Below, one piece after another: positions 4,179 to 5,002 of a stretch of DNA of 5,002 nucleotides. The DNA lies in the NCBI GenBank assembly GCA_015058265.1, contig SVCR01000152.1:1-5002 (forward strand), in the 5' to 3' direction. Below the pieces are notes generated by a model. The model had not been told where the DNA came from. It saw only the letters and a program-made list of their open reading frames with translations, and searched no databases. Every line of letters begins with the position of its first letter. Position 1 is the stretch's first letter. The position numbers and the translations under genes were made by a program. This stretch comes from Clostridiales bacterium (lineage in GTDB: Bacteria > Bacillota_A > Clostridia > Peptostreptococcales > Anaerovoracaceae).

Positions 4179-5002
4179 CTATGCGCGCGGATGCGTGCGG
4201 TTAAATACATCCCTGACGTGGATGTCGGTCACTGCCAGATACGCGATACCAACTGACATATCCTCAAATCCCATGAGTTCCTGCAGGGTCTTGAGATCTC
4301 CTCCGTTCTGAAGGATGTGTACGGCAAAGCTGTCTCTCAGTATCTGCGGAGTCATTTTCGAATCCGCTCCTATCATGTCGCCGTAGTCTTTAAGTATCTT
4401 CCATATACCCTGTCTGGTAAGAGGCTCACCGCGGAAGTTGATGAAAACATAATCATCATCTGTCCTCTCTTCGCCCCTCATCGAGTCATATACCTCATCG
4501 AAATACTGAGTAAGCGCTGCTCTGGCATATTTACCGAGAGGAACGATACGGCTCTCTTCGTTGACATCCTTAAGCGTGACAAATCCCATTCTGAGATTGG
4601 TATCTTCGAATTTAAGCCTTACAACTTCAGTTACTCGTGCACCGGTCCCGTACATGAACTCCAGGAGGGCTCTGTCTCTGATGCCCTTCCTGCTGTTATC
4701 CGGCAGAGCAAGAAGCTGCTCCACTTCGCTGATAGTAAGATAATCGATCTGCCTTCTGTCACTTCTGGCGGATTTTATCTTGGAGAACGGATTATCCGAC
4801 CTCATGCCCTTACGGATACAATAATCAAAATATGTCCTGAGTGCTGACACCTTGCGGTTGATCGTTGATTTTGATTTGCTCTCATTGCTGAGCTCAAGGA
4901 CATAGGAAACAGCATCACTCTCAGTGCAGGATGCCAGACCTGTTGCACCCCTCTTGACGAGGAATTTCTCAAAAGCATTAAGGTCTCTCTCATATGCGAT
5001 AA
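4179..5002 (-). CDS. Tyrosine recombinase (XerC/XerD-like), 5' end outside window
   Basis: The frame is open from the TAG at 4179 through the right edge, showing 273 residues. The GTG at 4850 is internal, because in-frame sequence upstream of it (reading AYERDLNAFEKFL, then STINRKVSALRTYF) is a typical N-terminal core-binding domain. About 20 residues appear missing, giving a total near 295, usual for XerC/XerD. The catalytic domain starts near YLTISEVEQLL (visible residue 87). Arg I is in GTGARVTE (R122), Arg II in PQILRDSF (R222), and the nucleophile candidate is Y254 in GIAYLAV. The canonical HxxRH is QILRD (H219 to Q, D at 223), LGH is MGF (F245), and the usual GKGxKxR lysine loop reads KDVNEESR, with no Lys at the normal place. 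DNA binding by the fold is likely; recombination activity is uncertain. Confidence 0.85.
   Translation of the reverse strand, partial: IAYERDLNAFEKFLVKRGATGLASCTESDAVSYVLELSNESKSKSTINRKVSALRTYFDYCIRKGMRSDNPFSKIKSARSDRRQIDYLTISEVEQLLALPDNSRKGIRDRALLEFMYGTGARVTEVVRLKFEDTNLRMGFVTLKDVNEESRIVPLGKYARAALTQYFDEVYDSMRGEERTDDDYVFINFRGEPLTRQGIWKILKDYGDMIGADSKMTPQILRDSFAVHILQNGGDLKTLQELMGFEDMSVGIAYLAVTDIHVRDVFNRTHPRA

Noticed and set aside
4317..4847. Plus-strand frame of 176 residues antisense to the recombinase
   Set aside because: Long only because the opposite strand is coding; no domain, and codon bias mirrors the recombinase.
4179..5002. Mobile element integrase with attachment site
   Set aside because: No tRNA, attachment repeat or cargo genes nearby; housekeeping rplS and ylqF flank it, which suits a Xer-type chromosomal gene better.

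Overview
The window looks like core chromosome of a low-to-moderate-GC Bacillota bacterium, most likely a clostridial lineage. The signs are strong AGGAGG-type ribosome binding sites, sigma-A-like promoters with TATAAT or TGnTATAAT -10 boxes, compact U-tailed terminators, and rplS followed by the ribosome-assembly GTPase ylqF/rbgA. I cannot name a genus. There is no rRNA, tRNA, insertion sequence or CRISPR array.

Layout. Positions 38-493 (minus) encode a low-molecular-weight protein-tyrosine phosphatase. A 203-bp divergent promoter region separates it from a flavin-reductase-like (flavoredoxin-type) FMN protein at 697-1263 (plus). That region carries an inverted repeat at each promoter start. 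Positions 1264-1673 hold a compact transcription unit on the plus strand: promoter, about 70-nt leader with competing hairpins, a 28-residue single-membrane-span peptide gene at 1441-1527, a 16-bp perfect palindrome, and a 14-bp-stem bidirectional terminator. The rest of the window reads on the minus strand. From right to left it holds a tyrosine recombinase cut by the right edge (4179-5002) with its terminator, then the rplS promoter, a structured leader, rplS (3606-3947) and its terminator. After these come the ylqF promoter, ylqF (2569-3414) and a LysR-type regulator (1674-2543), which follows ylqF by 25 nt and probably shares its transcript.

How the genes work together. rplS (ribosomal protein L19) and ylqF (GTPase for late 50S assembly) form a ribosome-related pair, although each has its own promoter and terminator. 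The phosphatase, flavin protein and LysR regulator are ordinary single genes with no shared pathway visible here.

The items most worth a second look are the tiny membrane peptide with its switch-like leader, and the recombinase, which keeps both arginines and the tyrosine nucleophile but has lost the canonical lysine and histidine positions of the catalytic set. Also notable are a non-canonical G4 motif in YlqF and the paired inverted repeats at several promoters.
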